Below, one piece after another: positions 60,132 through 64,000 of a stretch of DNA of 64,000 bases. The stretch is from Brachionus manjavacas. Its lineage: Eukaryota > Rotifera > Eurotatoria > Ploima > Brachionidae. The notes beneath the pieces are model-generated. The model saw only the letters and a list, made by a program, of their open reading frames with translations, made no database searches and had not been told where the DNA came from. The stretch is from assembly GCA_019054805.1 (NCBI GenBank), contig JAHQIY010000020.1, positions 248,001 through 312,000 on the forward strand, written 5' to 3'. The position numbers and the translations under genes were made by a program. Each line of letters starts with the position of its first letter. The first letter of the stretch is position 1.

Positions 60132-61295
60132 ATGAAAATTTATCTGCTAGTTAGTATCCTTGTTTTGGCGGAATGCAGAAAATATTCTAAAAGTACCGAT
60201 TCTTCAGAAACAGGATCTTCGAGTGATGAATCATCTTCAGATTCTGCAAAATTGTCATCAATTTCTCTAAGCACATTAAAAAAATATCTTAAACTGTCGC
60301 CTAAAGACGAAAGTTTTCTTAAAGATAAATTCAACGCTTCAAGCTTTGACTTAATCTGGCCAAAATCAGAAAAAGAGATAGCAAAGTTGAAAAGTTGTTC
60401 ATTAAAATCAAACCTAAAATCACAAGAAGTTAAGGTGAAGATAGTAAAAATTTCAAGAATAAAAGCCTGGTACAAACAAGATCAAGATAAAACATATTGT
60501 TCTTCAGATGCTAAATCAGATCAATCATTGATACCGATTGAGTTCCATGTATCCAAAGAATTGGCCAATAAACCTAGATTTGCCAAGTTTTATCCAGACG
60601 AATCTCAAGCCAGCTCGTCTAAGAAAAAACACAAGGCTCTTATTTTGACTTACCAATACTTCGCTAATTCCGTAAACTTACGTGAATGGTTCAATGACAA
60701 AAAAAACACTTTGGAAACGAAAGAAATGGAAAAAATTTTGAAAATTTTTTTCACTCAAATGCATGCAGCACTAAATTCATTATTAGAAAAAAAAATTATC
60801 TACACAGACTTTAAACCGGAAAATATAATCATTAATAAGAATAATAAAAAAGGCTCAGCTTATTTAATCAATTTAAATTCAGTTGTTTCTCTTGGCAAAG
60901 GTGGCAAGCTAGAGAAGATATGTGTGATGACACCGGAGTATTTTCCGCCGGTCAATGGTATATCAGACTCGGATTCCAAGAAGCTAACAAGCTCTTTTAT
61001 CAAAACAGAAGGTGGAAAAGCGGCAAAAAGAATTCTTAGCTGGCAATTTTGCATGTCAATATTTAGCTTGGTTTGCCAGGAGTTTGAGGACAAAAAAAAA
61101 CAATTTGTTGATAGATCGGTGTTTGATAAATGGAAAAATGAGAACACATCTTTAAGTAGATATTTTAAGTGTCCTAAATCCAAAATTTCAACTAGTTTAA
61201 ATAATTTATTTGAATCATGTCTGATTAAAAAATCTAATAAAAGCTCGATTAAGTTTGAAAAAATTTTGAAAAATGAATGGTTTAATAAAAATTAA
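60132..61295 (+). CDS. lumenal or secreted protein-kinase-like protein, possible pseudokinase
   Basis: This is a single-exon, 387-residue protein. The start ATG follows a long AT-rich leader, and the first 14 residues (MKIYLLVSILVLAE) are a likely signal peptide. A Ser/Asp/Glu-rich segment follows (about 18-50, with SSSDESSSDS, resembling CK2 or Fam20-type phosphosites). The C-terminal half shows a kinase catalytic loop YTDFKPENIIIN (about 223-234), retaining the Asp, Lys and Asn of HRDLKPEN but not His-Arg. The DFG position reads NLN (in LINLNSVV, about 245), and TPEY (about 266) sits at the APE position. No Gly-rich loop is evident. It resembles small serine/threonine kinase folds that have lost metal-binding Asp, so catalysis is doubtful. 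No specific family is assigned. Confidence 0.72.
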   Translation: MKIYLLVSILVLAECRKYSKSTDSSETGSSSDESSSDSAKLSSISLSTLKKYLKLSPKDESFLKDKFNASSFDLIWPKSEKEIAKLKSCSLKSNLKSQEVKVKIVKISRIKAWYKQDQDKTYCSSDAKSDQSLIPIEFHVSKELANKPRFAKFYPDESQASSSKKKHKALILTYQYFANSVNLREWFNDKKNTLETKEMEKILKIFFTQMHAALNSLLEKKIIYTDFKPENIIINKNNKKGSAYLINLNSVVSLGKGGKLEKICVMTPEYFPPVNGISDSDSKKLTSSFIKTEGGKAAKRILSWQFCMSIFSLVCQEFEDKKKQFVDRSVFDKWKNENTSLSRYFKCPKSKISTSLNNLFESCLIKKSNKSSIKFEKILKNEWFNKN

Positions 61296-61429
61296 CAAAA
61301 AAAAGCTCTTTTTAATTATTTTTTTTGGCAACATTAAAACTATTATTATGCAATTAGTGTCATAGAAACAAGTCAACATCAGCTTAATTCATATTTTATT
61401 TTCAAGGTTTTGTTTCTGTAGCTTATCTG

Positions 61430-61539
61430 ATGATGATCAAAAAAAGTGAACTATCGAATGGTTTAAAAAAAGCCAATAATTTTTACAATAATGGGCAATA
61501 TGATGAAGCGCTAGAATTTTATTTAGCTATAAACCAACA
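61430..61539 (+). CDS. TPR-protein first exon (partial gene)
   Basis: A short open segment begins with ATGATG and encodes about 36 residues ending at a CA|GTAAGT donor. It contains LKKANNFYNNGQYDEALEFY, which fits the start of a tetratricopeptide repeat (A--FY--G-Y--AL--Y). Following exons are not recognisable in the remaining 2.4 kb, so the gene either continues beyond the window or is a fragment. Confidence 0.5.
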
Positions 61540-62481
61540 GTAAGTAAATTCAATGATCTTTTTCTTATCATTATATTTATTGACACAATATGGTAAGAGT
61601 TGTTCCGAACAACAAAAGTCTTTCGGATCTTTTGTTGATTGATTTGATAAAATTTTTTCAAAATATCTTGAATTTATTCTTTTTATTGATACTTTTTAAA
61701 GAGTGTCTGATTAATATAGCTAATTAAATTTTTATTTTTCTTTAAATGAATATCAATAAAATCACATATTAAAAAGTTGAAAAAATTTAGAATAATAAGT
61801 TAAATTAAAATCAAAATTTTAATAAAATATATCTAAGAGATAGATAACTAATTTTAAAATGTTTAACAACGTTCAAAAAATATTTGAAATAATTTTTTTT
61901 AAATTTTCTTTTTAAAATAAAAAATATTCGAAAATAAACAAAATATATTTAAAAAAAAAATAGGCTATTTTTTAACAGCCAAATTAATTATCTAAATGCA
62001 ATAAAGTGTAAAAAACATTGTTTTATTTAGATTTCCTGCAGAAATGCCTTTGAGTTCATTTAAAACAATTAAACATGTGTTTCGAATTTTTTTCAAAAAT
62101 AGTTTAAGGAATCGACTAAAAATAAATTTTCTTTTGTAATGTCTCATTAAATGTGCAAAAAATAATTTTTTTCTCTAAAAAATTCAAAAATATTATTTTT
62201 ATTAGAAAAATAGACTTTCGATTATATTTTTATTATTAAATTTTAAAAAAAGAATTCATTTCAACTTCATAAGTGCCACTTTATGGCTTGTTTTAATCAT
62301 TACTCTTTACTCTTTTACCGTTTACTTAAATTTACCGTATTTCCTCAAAAAAAACAAAGTTCGGTAAAAATATAAATTGAAGTTACTTTTATTTGATGAA
62401 ATACCGTCGATACTTTCTATTGTTAATTTTTAGCTCAGATTTTCGGAAATTTGAATTTTAAATTGAAAGATGAGAAATTAT
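61540..62481. other. AT-rich stretch after the TPR exon
   Basis: This could be intron sequence of the TPR gene or spacer. No coding segment or RNA gene is recognised. Confidence 0.4.
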
Positions 62482-63070
62482 TATTATTATTATTTATTAG
62501 TTTAAAGCCCCATAGGAAAGATTAAAAAAAATTACATTAAATTCGAGTTAAATTTAAAAAAAGAAAGAAAATTCCACTACTGTTACTAAGTAAAAAAGTT
62601 TACTCTCAAAAGATCATTTAAAATTTTATAAAAATAAAAGTAATCCAAATTTAGTTCCATTTTGATTTTTATTTGCGAGCACACAAACTTAACCGAGTCA
62701 ACCAAGCCACGATTTTTATCTAAAAATATATGATCAATTATGACTATTGAAGTCTTTGTACTATATTCCATCGGATCAAAGTGTATCTTTTTCTCTAGGT
62801 TCTTGAGCTGTTTCAAAAAAAATATCTTGTGTTTCATATAAATTTGTTCTACCCTTTCAAGACGTAGAGCCTCTAACATCGGTCTGAATCTGGCATATTT
62901 CTTTATGTAAAACATTCTCTTAATTAGTAAATTTTGCCTGATATCAAGTTCACCAAGTTTAGTTTCACCTACAAATACCAGGTCTAAGTGGTATCGAAAA
63001 ATCGATTGACAAAATTGCTTGTATAGAAAACCAACAATCCCGGTGGTGCAGATTTTGGTTTACAGCCGAG
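62482..63070 (-). mobile_element. 3' end of a non-LTR retrotransposon
   Basis: On the minus strand, TGIVGFLYKQFCQSIFRYHL, then FVGETKLGELDIRQNLLIKR, then ARFRPMLEALRLERVEQIYM follow the C-terminal region of CR1-like reverse transcriptases. The open frame ends at 62586. Further along the minus strand lie TTTCCTATGGGGCTTTAAAC and an (AAT)n microsatellite at about 62480-62502, the usual 3' tail. The 5' part of the element is missing. Confidence 0.7.
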
Positions 63071-64000
63071 GCTATAAAATTAGAGAATCTAAAAAGATAT
63101 TTATAATTGACATATGTTTAAAATAAAAAAAAGATATGTTACACAACAAAAATTGTAACTCTCTCTCGTATATTATTAACAATCTTAATTTGACTTGACT
63201 CTAAGAAAGAGTAAATATTTTATCTTCAAAATACTTCTATCAGTCGTGATATGGTGGCTGGTTTACTGATAAAAGATGTTTTCACGATAAATAGGAAAAT
63301 TTTACTGTTTATGTTGTTTAATTGTTAGTTTTCTTCATTTCACGTCATCATTAAATCATGATAAGTTTTATTAGTATCAGAAAAATCGCAGATTTCATTG
63401 ATATTTCCATTATATTTGAATTAGTTTTGATTTATAGAAAGATTTTGAAGTATGAAAAAATTTGTTATGACTTATTTTAATTAATCTATTAATTAATTTT
63501 ATAATAATTTAAAAATTAATTTTTCGCTGGATTTTTTTAGGATCTTATTTGTCATGCTATATTATTTTACTTTCGTTATCAAGTCCTTTTTCTTTTTTTG
63601 AGTTGATTCGGTCTCTTTAATTTTCCTTTTTCCTTGAGCTTTTAAAAGATTAATGGAGTAAATTAAAAGTAACTATTATTGTTATTATTTTTATTGATTC
63701 AAAGTCGTATAGACAAGATTAAAATATGATAAAAAGAGAATATAAATCTTTTTATGCTAAGCCAAAAAGTTCATAGTCATGATCACATTATTAAAACTTA
63801 ATAGATTAGAATCTTTATAAAAATGATGAAATAAGCTTTTTTAAAATATTTTTAAACTAAACACAAAATGTTTATTATATTAATTTAATAAAAAATATCT
63901 TTTTTTCGCCAATTGATCTTTAATTGATTTTTATAAAATATTTATTTGAAAATTTTAAAGACAAATTAAAAATTTACATTAAAGCATTCAAATTATGGCC
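63071..64000. other. AT-rich right end of the window
   Basis: Nothing coding or repetitive is recognised. Confidence 0.4.

Overview
This is eukaryotic DNA, very AT-rich, with intron-containing genes, GT-AG splice sites, long non-coding stretches and many decayed transposons. The gene set (an SRCAP-type chromatin remodeller, SMC6, a peptide GPCR, snRNP protein F, a Dispatched-like transporter, a laminin-G-like membrane protein) is animal. Base composition, a mix of tiny (about 50 bp) and multi-kb introns, and the style of the non-LTR retrotransposons suggest a small invertebrate, perhaps a monogonont rotifer such as Brachionus. That taxonomic guess is inference only.

Layout. 1-12737: an SRCAP/Domino-family SWR1 ATPase on the minus strand, assembled here from three exons with consistent phase. 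Its first intron is filled by two minisatellite arrays, and its second holds a Tc1-like transposase fossil and a retrotransposon tail. 12738-19918: a transposon graveyard with a palindrome-rich inverted-repeat element and a degenerate non-LTR retrotransposon. 19919-27943: SMC6 on the plus strand, eight exons, 1111 residues; its introns carry two inverted-repeat DNA elements, one with a perfect 8-bp target duplication. 28-34 kb: a single-exon GPCR (minus) and long AT-rich spacers. 34527-34799: SNRPF. 36229-47554: a Dispatched-like RND protein in four exons (1256 residues), its introns holding a reverse-transcriptase fossil, a hAT-like element with an 8-bp target duplication and a fold-back element. 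49.8-50.7 kb: another retrotransposon fragment. 51026-57630: a minus-strand transmembrane protein with Cys-rich, Thr-rich and laminin-G-like segments. 60132-61295: a secreted or lumenal kinase-like protein with a degraded DFG motif. 61430-61539: a probable TPR first exon. 62.5-63.1 kb: a further reverse-transcriptase C-terminus.

The genes are unrelated housekeeping and signalling genes and do not form one pathway. The less expected items are the divergent lumenal (pseudo)kinase, the repeat-expanded loop and altered acidic pair of the Dispatched-like protein, the Thr-rich laminin-G-like receptor, and several short DNA transposon families defined by palindromic subterminal motifs. All splice models were built by eye from phase and splice consensus and have no transcript support.
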